NCBI RefSeq assembly: GCF_902635505.1
Contig: NC_045430.1
Coordinates: forward strand, 111,349,425 to 111,413,424
Length of the DNA stretch: 64,000 bases
DNA from: Sarcophilus harrisii
Taxonomy: Eukaryota; Chordata; Mammalia; Dasyuromorphia; Dasyuridae
Reading direction: 5' to 3'
A program made the translations under genes and the position numbers. The first letter of the stretch is position 1, and each line of letters begins with the position of its first letter. Of this stretch, positions 36,401-46,759 are shown piece after piece. The notes under the pieces were generated by a model, which did not search any database, was not told the origin of the DNA, and saw only the letters and a list, made by a program, of their open reading frames with translations.

Positions 36401-39400
36401 AAGAATTTAGTCTGATTGCATGCATTCTTCCTTCAGGAACAAAGGGTCTCTTTAAATTGGAAATTTTTGTGTTCTTCCAAAAGAGGAACCTAACCTAGGC
36501 CTAACAATTAATTTGCTATCAATTACTATTTAATAAATGTATTGAGTCAACTAGAGATGATTGGGGTATTGGGCTAGTCTTGTGGCCTTTAGATACTTGG
36601 AGGAATAACACACACGCGTGCGCTTACAGTCACTTTTCTGTGTGGCTTCAATGTCTAGAAGTTAGAACCAGTTGTGTTAATTACAGGGAAGCATATTTTG
36701 ACCTCAATTTGGAATTAAGTTCCTGTAAGATAAGCAAAAAAAGTTTCCTGATAATATATGGTAGTTAAACTCTGTGTTCCCTTCTAGCTTGTAATTCTAG
36801 AACATATTTAGAACTCGAACAGATCTTTCCATAAAATGAATAAAACATAGACCGTAAAACTCATGTTATTTGTCACGGGTATTGACAAATTCTGAGAAAG
36901 AAGTTTCCTTTATCAATGTAAATAAACATCTGTTCTATGATTTAAAATCGTAAGGAGTTGCCTGGGATCTGTGGCTTTTGTGGCAGGACTCAAATCCATT
37001 AGAACTGGCTTTTTCTTCTTCTTTTTTTTTTTTTTTTTAATCTGTTGTGTGTGCATGTGTATACACATGTACACATGTGTAGATTCAGACCTTTTTTATG
37101 TAATGTTTTGAGAACCTTATAAAATAAAAATATTGTAAATGTAGAACCAAAGGGGACTTTTGAGGTCATATATCTACAGCTCCTTCATTTTACAGATGAG
37201 AAAACAGACATAAAGTAGAATTCCTCAGAGTTATAAAGTTATTAATTATCTTAGATGACTTGGAATCAAATACTTCTGAGTCCAAATCCAGCACTATAGA
37301 GTCATCACATATGTAGTACTAAACAGGTTCTATATAGTATAGTGAAGATAAAGACATATGAATTATTAACTATGGATTAATTTAGAAAAGGATTACTATC
37401 ATGTACTGTATAATCATTATGAATACTAGCATTGTAACTCTGGAGAAGTCATAACTTTTTTCTAAGCACGAGGATATGATACATTAGTTACTTCATAATT
37501 ATTTTGAGAAATATATTATAGTGCTAGCTAAATGTGTGTTTACAGAAATATTGATTCCTTTTCCTACTGAATAATTCTTCCCTCTTATTTTAAGAACCCA
37601 AGGAAATCAGTGGTCACACCTCTGGTATTAAAAAGGCTTTATGGTGTAGGGATGATACACAGATTCTTTCAGCTGATGACAAAACTGTCCGGTGAGTATT
37701 CTTCTAAAAGGCAGGGATTCTTAACCTAGAGTCTGTCAATTAAAAAAAAAAAAAATTACTTAAAATAGTTGGTTTCTTTTGTAATCTTTTGTTATTTTAT
37801 GCATTAAAAACATTCTAGCAATGAAGTCTATACATTTCACCAGACTGTCAGAGGGGTCTATAGGTCCATGACAAAAAATTTAAGAACCCCCTCATTTAAA
37901 GGATTATGTATTTTTTTCATGGTTTGATTTCTTTTATGTTTAAATTCATATAGACCTGTCTTCTATTGAGTACTTTTGCTTGACTTTTATGTCTTTAGCT
38001 GTACTATATAGATTGTAAAGATATATATGAAGAAATTTTTCTGTTTAGAATTTTTTACTTATCATACTTGAGTAATTGGAGGAGGTGTCTTAGGTTTGAG
38101 AAAAATGTTGTTTTTATTTACTTTTTTGAGAGAATCTAAGTAATAATAAAAGTTTAACTTTTTAGTTTCTTGGTTATTCATTTGAAAAGTTTAGGACACA
38201 GTTGCCTTGGCAAAAGCATAGCTTAGTTCAGTTTACCAAAAGATTAATAAATTATATGGCATGACAGTGGCTATTTGGTATTATAAGGAACCTAAAATGT
38301 AGTTAAAGTTTCGATCTAAATATATAGTTGTTATACTAAGAGTTGTGATTGTACCTTATTGATAACTTTGGTCTAGTTTTATAAACCTTATCTGAGTTTA
38401 CTCCTACCTTTTCCCTCTCCTGCTCTTCCCCCCCCAACCCCCCGCCCTTTTTTTTTTTTAATAGCCTCTGGGATAGAGCAACAATGACAGAAGTAAAGTC
38501 TCTAAATTTTAGTATGTCAGTTAGCAGTATGGAATATATTCCTGAAGGAGAGATTCTGGTAATAACCTATGGGAGATCTATTGCTTTTCATAGTGCAGCA
38601 AGGTAAGTCACATTAATGATGCTTTTTTTTTTGTATTTTTCTATAAAGAAATTGGATAACTTGGAATTTTGATTTTTAATTAAAATTTCAGATTAATATG
38701 TTTTCAAAGTGAGCAACTTGGTTTCATTTTGCTTTTTTTTTTTTTTTTTTTTTTGCTTCCATATGCAATCTTTAGGCACATTTCTTTATGGAATCTTGGC
38801 TCTTGTTTTCTATTTAAATTCTTAGCTATTGGTCTTAGTTACTGTTTGATAGGTACTCTGTTACTTAGTTACCATTAGATAGTTACTCTGAATAATGAAT
38901 GATTGTTTCTTTGTGGACATGTTCTATCTTTAAATCCTTTTTGATTTTCAAAACTTAGTTTTATTAAAACTTAGCTTTATTTGCATAACCTTTTTTTTTT
39001 TTTTTTAAATACACCAAGTATCTCACTAGCAAATTTATTTGGATGTTTTGTTTTTTTCTTTAATGGTCTCATATTTTTCTATTAACAAAGAAACAATATA
39101 CATATACTTAGCACCACTGCCAGGCCAAGGCTAATTAGCCAGCTGAAAGTTTTGAATAGAGCAAAGTTGTTTCAGTATTCGTACTGTTTTATGCTACTTC
39201 TACAAGTCATCCTAAAAAATCCATGCCGTAACTGTTTAGTCACACTTTATGGAGATTTTCATTTGGTTTTGCTTTTAGACCATAGAACCAAGTTTCTGTT
39301 TTACAGTTTTGATTGATTATCATATGCTAGTTGAAATTTTTAACCTTACACTATAGTATAGATTATACTTTTTTTTGTTTTTGTTTTTTAATAGAGAACA

Positions 39401-42400
39401 ATTACATTGACTGGAAGTTTGACCCAACTTGCATATAAGACAAAAATGTGTTCTGCACTTATTATTTTTTCTTTGTCTGTATTGTATTTAAACTTTTTTC
39501 TCTCCTTTTTAGTCTGGAGCCAATTAAATCCTTTGAAGCTCCTGCTCCCATCAATTCTGCATCTCTTCATCCAGAAAAAGAATTTCTTGTTGCAGGTGGT
39601 GAAGATTTTAAGCTTTATAAATATGATTATAATAGTGGAGAAGAGCTAGGTGAGTAATATAAAAAAAAGTTGGAGTTATCCTTTTTATATGTGTATATAT
39701 ATATATATGAGACAGTTAAGTGGAATAGCAGATAAGTACTACATCTGGAGTCAGGAAGACTTGAGTTAATATCTGGCTTCAAGACATTTAATAACTACAT
39801 AACCGTAGGCAAATTACTTAATATTTGCCTTGGTTTTCTCATTTGTAAAAGGAGCTGGAGAAGGAAATGGCAAACTACTACATTATCTTTACCAAGAAAA
39901 AAAAAACCCAAATAGGGTCATAGTTAGAACATGATTGAAATTTTATTGAATTATAATTTCTTGCTGTTAACACATCATTTTCTAGTATTCCATTTACCTT
40001 GTCAAACTTGTTGCATATAAAATAATAATAAATGGACTCCAAGAACTTTTCTATGAATGTGGTATAGGAGGATTAATGAGTGATCATAACATCCTCTGGT
40101 TGCTCAGCTCCTCCTTTTATCCTTAATCTCTGGTATTTTAATTTATGGTATTCAGATATTTGTTATCCCAAAGTTTTAAATAAATATCAGTTTGTAAGTA
40201 AGGAATTCTTAAAATACACATTTTGTTTATTGTTTTGGGGACAGCCCATGAATTAAAAATGGAGATAATAGGATTTTCTCAAATGAAACACTTTGAATGT
40301 GATTTCACATCAAAGGTTCCTATCAGATTAAGTTTAAGTATTTCATGCTTTTAAAAAAAAGTTAGCGAAGGCCAATTTATTCAGTTTTGAATCTCATAGT
40401 TCCAGAGAACTGAAGTTAACGAGTGTTAGAAGTCATGACTATGTGTTGCTAGACTTTGTATTTTTCTTCGTTTAAGAATTTTATTCAATATTCTGTCTTA
40501 TTGATTTTGTTCATTTGCTAATTGCCTTTCATGTCTCCCTTAGACACTTTTGTATTTTCATTATTAGGGTGGACATATAGTAAGGGGAGAAATACAAATT
40601 ATTTGCTTTTTATACTAATTCTGGAGTATCTCAGCATTTTTGCATTATAAATTGATCCGCATTTTTCCTTTTTCCATATTCTATAGCACAGATAACATTT
40701 AGTTGTTTTACCATTGATTTTTGTTTTCTTGGATTTACAAAATGGGTTTTGCTTTTATTTTTCATTTTATCTTAGAATAGTTAAGATATAGATTAAGAAA
40801 TGAAGTCATAGAAAGGTTTTGATTTATCTGAGTAAGTCTGAGTTCTGAGCCTGTATTTCTAATCTCCCCACTGACTTTGCTATTTATTTATTATATTTAG
40901 TTTCTAGGCATTTGTCATGCCTGCTCAACATTTTGTGAATATAGAAATACATTCAGCAATCATTTGAGTATCTGCTGTGTACAAAGTACCATGCATGCTA
41001 GATTAAAATTGAATAAGAATCTTAGTTGTAAAATAATATATTAATTGATATAGATTGTATACTTATTGTTGCATTGGGTGAGAAGTAGAAAAATAGATCT
41101 TTGAAATTTAGCAAACCAAGGACAAGGTATTTAAGCAAATGACTGCAATGGCAACATTACTAGATTCATATATTAGATTTTTTTCATATTAACTGGATGC
41201 AGAGAAAGTAGAGGACTGATCCTAATTTTTGTTAGAGACCCAGGACTGGCAATCTTCAAATGAGAAAATTTTTTTCCTTTCTGGATTGTAGTTTGAATTT
41301 GTTTCCTTGTGCTTATATAATAATCTTAAAGCTCAGAAATGGAAAGGTCCTAAAACTGGAACTGCTAATTGCTATCCACATTTTTACCTATCAGGAAATG
41401 TCCACTATCCAGTGAGGGAGTGGCACTACCTTTTTGGTTAGAGTTAGAAGCAAGATGTCTGACTGTCACTTTTGTCCAAAAATTATTTTATGAGAGTATT
41501 CAAAAGAGGTAACTTTGGGGAGGGGAGGGGGGACTATAATATATTTGTAGATTTTAAAATTAGTTTACTGTTCCTCTCCCTCTCACCTGCTGTATACATA
41601 TATAGGTTTTTCGCGCTAGGTCACCAAATATTGCCTATTTATTAACTATTAAATCATCTAATCAAATGTTTCTTTTTTTTTTTTTTTCCCAGAATCCTAC
41701 AAAGGGCACTTTGGTCCTATTCACTGTGTGAGGTTTAGTGCTGATGGAGAACTATATGCCAGTGGTTCTGAAGATGGGACATTGAGACTATGGCAGACTG
41801 TGGTAGGGAAAACATATGGCCTTTGGAAATGTGTGCTTCCTGGTAAGATTTTTATTTGTAATTTTTGGCATTACATGCCTCATCTTTTTATAGTTAAATA
41901 AGTTAATTAGAATAGGATAATACAGCTTAATTATTTTTAAAAATAAATGGGAATGGTGAATTTCCCATTTGTTTTAACCTATTTTTGTAAACTTTTCTAT
42001 AAATAAACCACAAGGTGGCATAAAGTAGCAGGATAAAAATTGGTCACTTGAGATAATTTTTTAATTGCTCTATTGCAGGATCTATTCTGGAAAACAAACA
42101 TCTTTAGATTTTTATATATAGATGTATGCATACATATATGTGTAGATGTAAAATTGACCAGTGCTATATTTATTAGAGTGTAACTATCGAAAATTATTCT
42201 AATTAAATGTTGGGTATACTTAAGATTCTTTTGGAATTAGAAAAATTTACTCACCAGTGTCAAGATGTAGAATTATTACTACTCAGTCGTCTGTGGGTGG
42301 CTAGGTGATGAAGTGGGATAAGTGCTAGATCTGGAGTCAGAGATTCATTTTTCTGACTCTAAATATGGCTTCATATATTGAGTGGCTGTGTGACCCTGGG

Positions 42401-43564
42401 CAAGTTAGTCAATCGTTTGCCTTAGTTTTTCATCTATAAAATGATCTGGAAAACTAAATGCTAACTATTTTAAAGTACCTTTGTCAAGAAAAACTCAAAT
42501 GGGGTTACCAAGAGTTGGATACAACTGATAAACAACTAAAAACAAAAATAGTTTTCTGAGCCTGAATGATATTTTGGGAGGGAGAGGCATCATATAGTAT
42601 TTTGGATTCTTTAGTAAGAGCTTACATATCTGTTCTGTTTAGTAATATTTCATCACAAAGCTTTCTACAGCACAATTTTTGTCTAAAGTTCTTGTTCAAA
42701 AGATAATAAAAAATTCTAGTGGCTGATAATCGATTTGAGGATTATTTAATACTTAAGGCTTTGTTTTCACAGAAGAAGAGGGTGGAGACCTAGCAAAACC
42801 GAAGATCAGTTTTCCAGAAACAACAGAAGAGGAGCTAGGTATCCTTTTAATTTACTTTAATCTAATCAAACATTTTATTAGTTAGGATGTTGAACATCAC
42901 TAAAGTTTATGGGATTGAAGTTCATGATGAGAAAGACAATCCTGAAGGTTTAACATTTATATTTATGTCAAACTTAAAACTTATATGTCTTGGAGCAGCT
43001 TTCTTTGCTTGTACATCATTGGTTTGTTGCATAAAATGAATATATAACATTGTCAACTGGATGATAGCTTAGCTAAATGGATTTATAACTGACTTAGGTT
43101 TAGGATAAGTGTTATGCTGGACAGAAATATTTATTGAAGTACTTAAATGTGTTTGACTTATTCTGTTCAACATCTTTGTCATTGATTAGGATGAAGACAT
43201 AAAGAACACTCATCAAATTTGTAGATGGTGCTAAGTTGGATGGAATAATTAAAATGTTAACTGATTGGGATTCACAAAGATCTTGACAAACTAGAATAAT
43301 GAGCTGAATCTTAATATGAAATTTAATAGCAAGAAACATGAAATCCCTTGCTTTTAGTTTGCGTGTCAAGATGGACTAAATGACTTTTAAGCCCCTTCTT
43401 GAATTATAAAATTCTTAAGATACTAAGTGACTTTAATTTCCTAAAATGACTTGTATAAACTTCTGACCATGATATTAAGTTGTTGTTTCTTTCTCATTGC
43501 AGAAGATCTTGGTTCAGAAAACTCAGATTCCATCTATAGTTCAACTCCTGAAGTGAAGGCCTGA
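27353..43564 (+). CDS. STRAP: STRAP, WD40-repeat serine/threonine kinase receptor-associated protein (10 coding exons)
   Basis: Joined coding exons 27353-27464, 29038-29173, 35458-35539, 36283-36355, 37595-37691, 38465-38602, 39513-39649, 41693-41842, 42773-42838 and 43503-43564 give 1053 nt: 350 residues plus a stop, with every intron GT-AG. The protein starts [20 protein letters not shown] and ends [13 protein letters not shown], as STRAP does. It is a seven-bladed WD40 propeller; GH-type blade starts are visible near residues 12, 57, 140 and 263, and the last blade has [11 protein letters not shown]. The acidic tail follows residue 308. Known roles of the family: cytoplasmic scaffold of the SMN complex in snRNP assembly, partner of UNR/CSDE1, and inhibitor of TGF-beta signalling through the type I receptor and SMAD7. 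ATG 27353 sits in a strong Kozak context (gccgccATGg) and is the first ATG after about 26594. No residue looks abnormal. Identification is by remembered protein sequence; the exon joins were checked by hand for phase. Confidence 0.97.
28000..29037. other. STRAP intron 1, distal part, no feature seen
   Basis: AT-rich sequence without a repeat that I can name, ending in the exon 2 acceptor. Confidence 0.5.
29038..29173 (+). CDS. STRAP: STRAP coding exon 2 (residues 38-83)
   Basis: Reads [20 protein letters not shown], then [18 protein letters not shown], up to a split Ala codon. It covers the end of blade 1 and most of blade 2. Acceptor is cttag|ATGG, donor AGC|gtaagt. The long intron 2 (6284 bp) follows. 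Confidence 0.97.
29560..30100. mobile_element. Old mammalian interspersed repeat in STRAP intron 2, family not assigned
   Basis: Phrases 'gagtcatggaagatttttga', 'gggcagtaatttgat' and 'atcacagtagtccac' recur in many mammalian genomes as part of an ancient repeat. I cannot name the family or its orientation. Confidence 0.45.
30257..30365 (-). mobile_element. MIR-like SINE fragment
   Basis: 'acaggatttgaacctaaatc' and 'ttcctcacaggaaggccac' are the antisense MIR end. Confidence 0.4.
30530..30650 (-). mobile_element. MIR-like SINE fragment
   Basis: 'ctcatttagcagaggggatt' through 'tccgaatccaggtt' is the antisense MIR layout, decayed. Confidence 0.45.
30660..32000. other. STRAP intron 2, no feature seen
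   Basis: No nameable repeat or frame. Confidence 0.45.
32000..32095 (+). mobile_element. L2/MIR-type fragment
   Basis: 'aatgtgccaggcactgttct' is the diagnostic phrase of L2-type 3' ends. Confidence 0.5.
32720..32925 (+). mobile_element. MIR-like SINE in STRAP intron 2
   Basis: Degenerate CORE-SINE: 'gtatgactttaagcaaagca', 'aaattagaagattggacta' and 'cctccaaggtctcttcc', then 'aatcctataattct'. Confidence 0.5.
33335..34440 (-). mobile_element. L1 LINE 3' end in STRAP intron 2, antisense to the gene
   Basis: Antisense 3'UTR and ORF2 end: 'cattagtcttgttgtaaaag', 'ctctggatgtagatagca', 'gtgtcagttcatgtaag', 'ttcagccatttcccaat' and 'atcttttgaccgttttatca'. About 1.1 kb, decayed, 5'-truncated. Confidence 0.85.
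35040..35125 (+). mobile_element. L2-type fragment
   Basis: 'cctgccttgaaggagcttac' after an A-rich stretch is the common mammalian L2-type phrase; short. Confidence 0.4.
35458..35539 (+). CDS. STRAP: STRAP coding exon 3 (residues 83-110)
   Basis: Reads [20 protein letters not shown], then VKSVDFTQ. It closes blade 2 (the VWD triplet) and opens blade 3. Acceptor is taaag|CAAA, donor CAG|gtatgt; the exon ends exactly on a codon boundary. Confidence 0.97.
35834..35965 (+). mobile_element. Marsupial tRNA-type SINE (WSINE1-like) in STRAP intron 3
   Basis: Head 'ggggcagctaagtggtgcag', 'agatagagcaccagccctga' and 'gcaagtcacttaacccc', tail (CAA)n. Sense to STRAP. Confidence 0.88.
36283..36355 (+). 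CDS. STRAP: STRAP coding exon 4 (residues 111-134 plus 1 nt)
   Basis: Reads [20 protein letters not shown], then KSEA; this is blade 3, with IYD in the WD position. Acceptor is ttcccag|GATAG, donor GCAG|gtaagt. Confidence 0.97.
37140..37300 (-). mobile_element. MIR-like SINE in STRAP intron 4
   Basis: 'cattttacagatgagaaaac' and 'ggaatcaaatacttctgag' give the antisense MIR layout. Confidence 0.5.
37595..37691 (+). CDS. STRAP: STRAP coding exon 5 (residues 135-167)
   Basis: Reads [20 protein letters not shown], then [12 protein letters not shown] and a split Arg codon; blade 4. Acceptor is ttttaag|AACCC, donor CCG|gtgagt. Confidence 0.97.
38465..38602 (+). CDS. STRAP: STRAP coding exon 6 (residues 167-213)
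   Basis: Reads [20 protein letters not shown], then [20 protein letters not shown] and FHSAA. It ends blade 4 (LWD) and gives all of blade 5. Acceptor is taatag|CCTCTGG, donor AAG|gtaagt. Confidence 0.97.
39513..39649 (+). CDS. STRAP: STRAP coding exon 7 (residues 213-259)
   Basis: Reads [20 protein letters not shown], then [20 protein letters not shown] and SGEEL; blade 6, with KYD in the WD position. Acceptor is tttttag|TCTGG, donor CTAG|gtgagt. Confidence 0.97.
39707..39938 (+). mobile_element. CORE-SINE with BovB-like tail (MAR1-like) in STRAP intron 7
   Basis: 'acatctggagtcaggaaga', 'ggcaaattacttaatatttg', 'ctcatttgtaaaaggagctg' and a worn 'gggtcatagttagaacatga' tail. It directly follows a (TA)n run. 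Confidence 0.75.
39939..41692. other. STRAP intron 7, rest, no feature seen
   Basis: AT-rich intron sequence. A G-rich run lies at 41516-41531 and a long T tract precedes exon 8. No repeat was named. Confidence 0.45.
41693..41842 (+). CDS. STRAP: STRAP coding exon 8 (residues 259-308 plus 1 nt)
   Basis: Reads [20 protein letters not shown], then [20 protein letters not shown] and YGLWKCVLP. This is blade 7, the most canonical WD40 blade of the protein. The acceptor has a very long T tract (about 41671-41688) before ccCAG; donor is CTG|gtaaga. Confidence 0.97.
42293..42548 (+). mobile_element. CORE-SINE with BovB-like tail (MAR1-like) in STRAP intron 8
   Basis: 'ctagatctggagtcagaga', 'gaccctgggcaagttagtca', 'catctataaaatgatctgg' and 'accaagagttggatacaact' in order; nearly full length. 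Confidence 0.85.
42773..42838 (+). CDS. STRAP: STRAP coding exon 9 (residues 309-330 plus 1 nt)
   Basis: Reads [20 protein letters not shown], then EL: the start of the acidic C-terminal tail. Acceptor is ttcacag|AAGAAG. The donor, CTAG|gtatcc, departs from the consensus after GTA, unlike the other eight STRAP donors. Confidence 0.95.
43150..43400 (+). mobile_element. L3/CR1-like LINE fragment in STRAP intron 9
   Basis: The + strand reads LFNIFVID, then DEDIKNTHQ, and then a worn '[10 protein letters not shown]'-type stretch, which matches the CR1/L3 reverse transcriptase 'FADDTKLGG' region. It ends about 100 bp before the exon 10 acceptor. Confidence 0.6.
43503..43564 (+). CDS. STRAP: STRAP coding exon 10 (residues 331-350 and stop)
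   Basis: Reads [20 protein letters not shown] and then [19 protein letters not shown] is the known C-terminus of mammalian STRAP, while the preceding residues (DLG) differ from the human protein as I recall it. Acceptor is cattgcag|AAGAT. Confidence 0.96.
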
Positions 43565-44170
43565 GCACTTGGCATTTGCCACAGATATTATGCCACATGT
43601 GGACTAAAACAGCAATTAGCAGATGCCTTACAGAGTTACCCTCTACATAAGGCAAACATGGGCAGTAAATGATGGGGAATGTGATAGCTCCATTGTTGGA
43701 ACTAGCTTGGTGTTGTCTCTTAAGTGAAAACTATGAGAATATCAAAAAATGGCGGGTAGAGTTGTGCTCATTTAGTCCACTATCCTACTGCCTTTTTGAA
43801 TGAACATGTGTAAGCCAACATCCAATTTCTCCTATTTCAATTAGATTTCTTGTAGCCATTTTACTTTATTATGGAGAAAAAAAAATGTAATGGCCTATTT
43901 TACTTTTTTTTTTCTGAAAGCAGAAAGACTTTTGCTTTAGTTGTTAAGAAGGGAGTACATGATAAAGTATTTGGTTTGATTTCTCTTTCATTGTACACTG
44001 CTTCTGAACATCTAATTGTTTTCAGTTGTCTAAATAAAATGCCTCTACAACGGTCTCATGTTTTGGTTATTGTGGGGGGAAATTTGAACTTCAGAACTAT
44101 AAAATGAATAAAGTTCATTTCTCTTCAGTGTATTTAAAATACATTTCTATTTCAACAGAATAAACATTGT
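43565..44170 (+). other. STRAP: STRAP 3'UTR with three poly(A) signals
   Basis: AT-rich sequence follows the stop. AATAAA hexamers lie at 44033-44038, 44107-44112 and 44159-44164. The first is followed by a T/G-rich stretch (about 44058-44080) and is the likeliest main site; the others could give slightly longer mRNAs. A further AATAAA at 44406-44411 precedes an A run and is less convincing. The true cleavage point cannot be read from sequence alone. Confidence 0.75.
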
Positions 44171-44487
44171 GGTTATGTGTTTTTCAATGTTTTTAGATCA
44201 AATGACAATTTTTATTTAGTGAATTTTTTTGTAAAAATTAGCTACTGACAAAAAGATTTGAATAGAACTTTTTACAGAATAAGTTCTATGTACCATTTCA
44301 GGTGAAGGAACAAAAGTTCATAAAACAAATGATTACTGTAAAATGAAACAATATTTTACTGTTGGCTTTGATATGGCTACATTGAACCTATTCACAAATA
44401 AGAAAAATAAAAAATTATGCAAAAAAAAAAGTTGATTTTTATGAATAATAGTTTAAATTGACAAGCAGGTCATACTGTAGTCCAATT

Positions 44488-44634
44488 TTTTTTTTTTTTT
44501 TTTTAGCTCAGGCAATTGGGGTTAAATAACTTGCCCAAGGTCACACAGCAAGGAAGTATCTTAGGCCAGATTTGAACTCGGGTCCTCCTGACTTCAGGGC
44601 TAGTACTTTTCCACTACGCCACATAGCTGCCCCC
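44488..44634 (-). mobile_element. Marsupial tRNA-type SINE (WSINE1-like)
   Basis: 'caggcaattggggttaaata', 'ccaaggtcacacagcaagg' and 'ccactacgccacatagctgc' on the + strand; a T run at the left is the reversed A tail. It lies about 470 bp beyond the last strong STRAP poly(A) signal. Confidence 0.88.
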
Positions 44635-44639
44635 ACAAT

Positions 44640-45160
44640 TTTTTTTACAGATGAAACTGATATCCAAAGAAGTTAAGTGAATTTGAGTCAATAAAGTGAA
44701 ATGAAACCATAAGAGTTTTCTTGCAGCAAGGTGTCCCCACCTATGCCAAGATATCAGTAAAAACAGCTCAAAGGACATTTTAAGCAATGAGATGAGCTGA
44801 AAAGGGAATCAAAATCTTTGTTACAGTTGTTTGTTATGGAGAATGCTCCTTACAGAGTCTAAAGGGAAAGATTCTCCAACATTTTTCTTAAGAGGGTTTT
44901 GTTCCGAGTTAAACCTCAAAAGTAGAGGGCTATGATTATTTAAAAAGCAATTAGCCCCACCATCCATATATGAAAGGTTCAATAGAAGAAAGATGATTAT
45001 TGGATGTAGAATTAACAATCTCAGGAGAGACATGGTTTGTTAACCATACCTTAATGAAAATCTTAAAATTTCCTCTGAGTGGTTACCCAGATTTTGTTTT
45101 GAAATCTCTTGTGAGGGAGGATTCTAGTAAATGTGCATTTTTTACTTGTTCCAATTATTA
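44640..45160. other. No recognisable feature
   Basis: Intergenic sequence downstream of STRAP without a nameable element. Confidence 0.45.
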
Positions 45161-45164
45161 GATT

Positions 45165-45275
45165 TTAATAGTGCAGTGGGAAAAAATAGGGATCCAAGGT
45201 GTAGAGACCTGGGTTCAGATCTTTTACTTTTCCCATGTGACCTTAGTTAAATCAAGCAAATGAGTCTTAAGAAAT
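45165..45275 (+). mobile_element. MIR-like SINE fragment
   Basis: 'gtgtagagacctgggttcag' and 'gtgaccttagttaaatcaag' are the MIR core in sense direction. Confidence 0.45.
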
Positions 45276-45326
45276 AAAACAAAGCAAGTGGAATAAATGT
45301 CCAATCTATCCAAATCTAATTTATGA

Positions 45327-45587
45327 TCACAGGTAAGCAGCGTACTTGTTTGCCTCTTCATTTTCATCCATAATTTTTGGTTCTATTATATAGGATAAGC
45401 AAAAAAAGTCTCTTCTAAGGAAAAACATTACCAGTTTCTTCAACAAAATCTCATATGATATTATATTAAGGCCCTTTGGCATCCTTGTCACCCGGGTTTG
45501 GATGGGCTCTTCGTTGCCAGTGTCATAAAAATGAGCCAAAAAATGTCCATAGTGCTCTAGAGAGCTGACTGGGGCAGAATTCATCAT
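45327..45587 (-). other. Unidentified 86-codon open frame
   Basis: The minus-strand frame starts MMNSAPVSSLEHYGHFLAHF and ends MDENEEANKYAAYL. Its amino-acid balance is more protein-like than that of the other unclaimed frames here. In-frame stops lie directly upstream of its ATG. It has no signal peptide, membrane segment or known motif, and no A tail follows. It could be a decayed retrocopy of an unrecognised gene, part of a repeat, or chance. I do not recognise it. Confidence 0.2.
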
Positions 45588-45654
45588 AGATTTTGCCTAT
45601 CAGTCTGACCATTATATTTTTTATGCAGTTTAATATTGCAACTTTTTTTCTACT

Positions 45655-45780
45655 ACATCACACAGATTTAGATTTGGAAGGGACACCTCATTTTCAGATG
45701 AAATGGAAATTTGAGATGCACAGAGGCAGTTATGGGCTAGCCTCAGATGTAGTAAGACTTTGCTTCCAGATGTAGCTTTT
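45655..45780 (-). mobile_element. MIR-like SINE fragment
   Basis: 'gatttggaagggacacctca' and 'tcagatgaaatgg' resemble an antisense MIR-type element; weak. Confidence 0.35.
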
Positions 45781-46257
45781 CTGACTGTTAGTCTAATACG
45801 GTTAACTTTTTAGTGCTCAGTAATTCTCTTAGACTAATATACCTTGCATCCAGGGAGTTTCCACACAGAGTCCTTTTTTCCCAATCATTCCCCCAAGACT
45901 CAAATCATTAGTTAGGGGGTGGAAAATCAAACGATTTTTTAATTAAACTTCGAAACTCCTATTTTGTACTTGAGAAAATCAATTTTGAGTCCAATGTGAT
46001 GTTTCTATTAAGTCTCAATTGATTGGGTCCAGTGTTACCTTACTTTCTGAGATCTTGTATCCTAGATCTAATGTTAGCTTTCCGTCCTATCCTTGATCTG
46101 TGCAATGTTATTGTTAGGAAGTTAGCACAGACTTGTAAATTTCTACAAGAGACTTCCAAGTTGACTGCAACTATATAAAGGTTAATTGTAGGAACTACAG
46201 AGGTATAATCTGGTGAACAGAAGGCTTTAGGGGTGACATTTATATTCAAATATTAGA

Positions 46258-46412
46258 AGGTCTGTCATGTGGAAGACTTGTTGCCTTGCTGCAGTGAAGC
46301 CATGAATAAAAATCGAAGGAATTTTAGTTTGATGTAAAGAAAAACATCTCAATGTTCAGAGTTGTCCAAAAGTGGATTTAGCTGGATTGGGAAGTAGTTT
46401 GTTTTCACTGAA
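46258..46412 (+). mobile_element. L3/CR1-like LINE 3' fragment
   Basis: 'tctgtcatgtggaagact', 'gatgtaaagaaaaacatctc' and 'gagttgtccaaaagtgga' match the same 3' region as 2110-2634 and 15270-15560. Confidence 0.65.
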
Positions 46413-46539
46413 GATCTTTATGTAATATCTATGTATTACTGTATAATTCACCTTTTTTTTTTCTTTGTGCTTTTTGCTTTGATAAGTTTTTGGAATCTGA
46501 AAAAAGTTGGAGAAAATGATGAAAAACCAGGTATGGTTT

Positions 46540-46740
46540 GCCTGCTAACACTAATTTTTCCTTTGTCTTTTGATCTGATCAGACTACAGTGGCTTCCTAT
46601 TATTTCCTGGATCACATATAAAATCTCCTCTTTGACTTTTAAAGGCCTTCTAAAAAGTTGCCTTTTATTATTTTTTAAATTTTTATCTATTTTATTTCCA
46701 GTTAAGTTATTGAAGCTAGCATCTTAATTTCTTTGCTACT
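46540..46740 (+). mobile_element. L2-type LINE fragment
   Basis: 'cagtggcttcctattatttc', 'ggatcacatataaaatctcc' and 'tttaaaggccttctaaa' are the common L2-type 3' phrases. Confidence 0.55.
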
Positions 46741-46759
46741 TCTCTGGGATCTTTCATGT

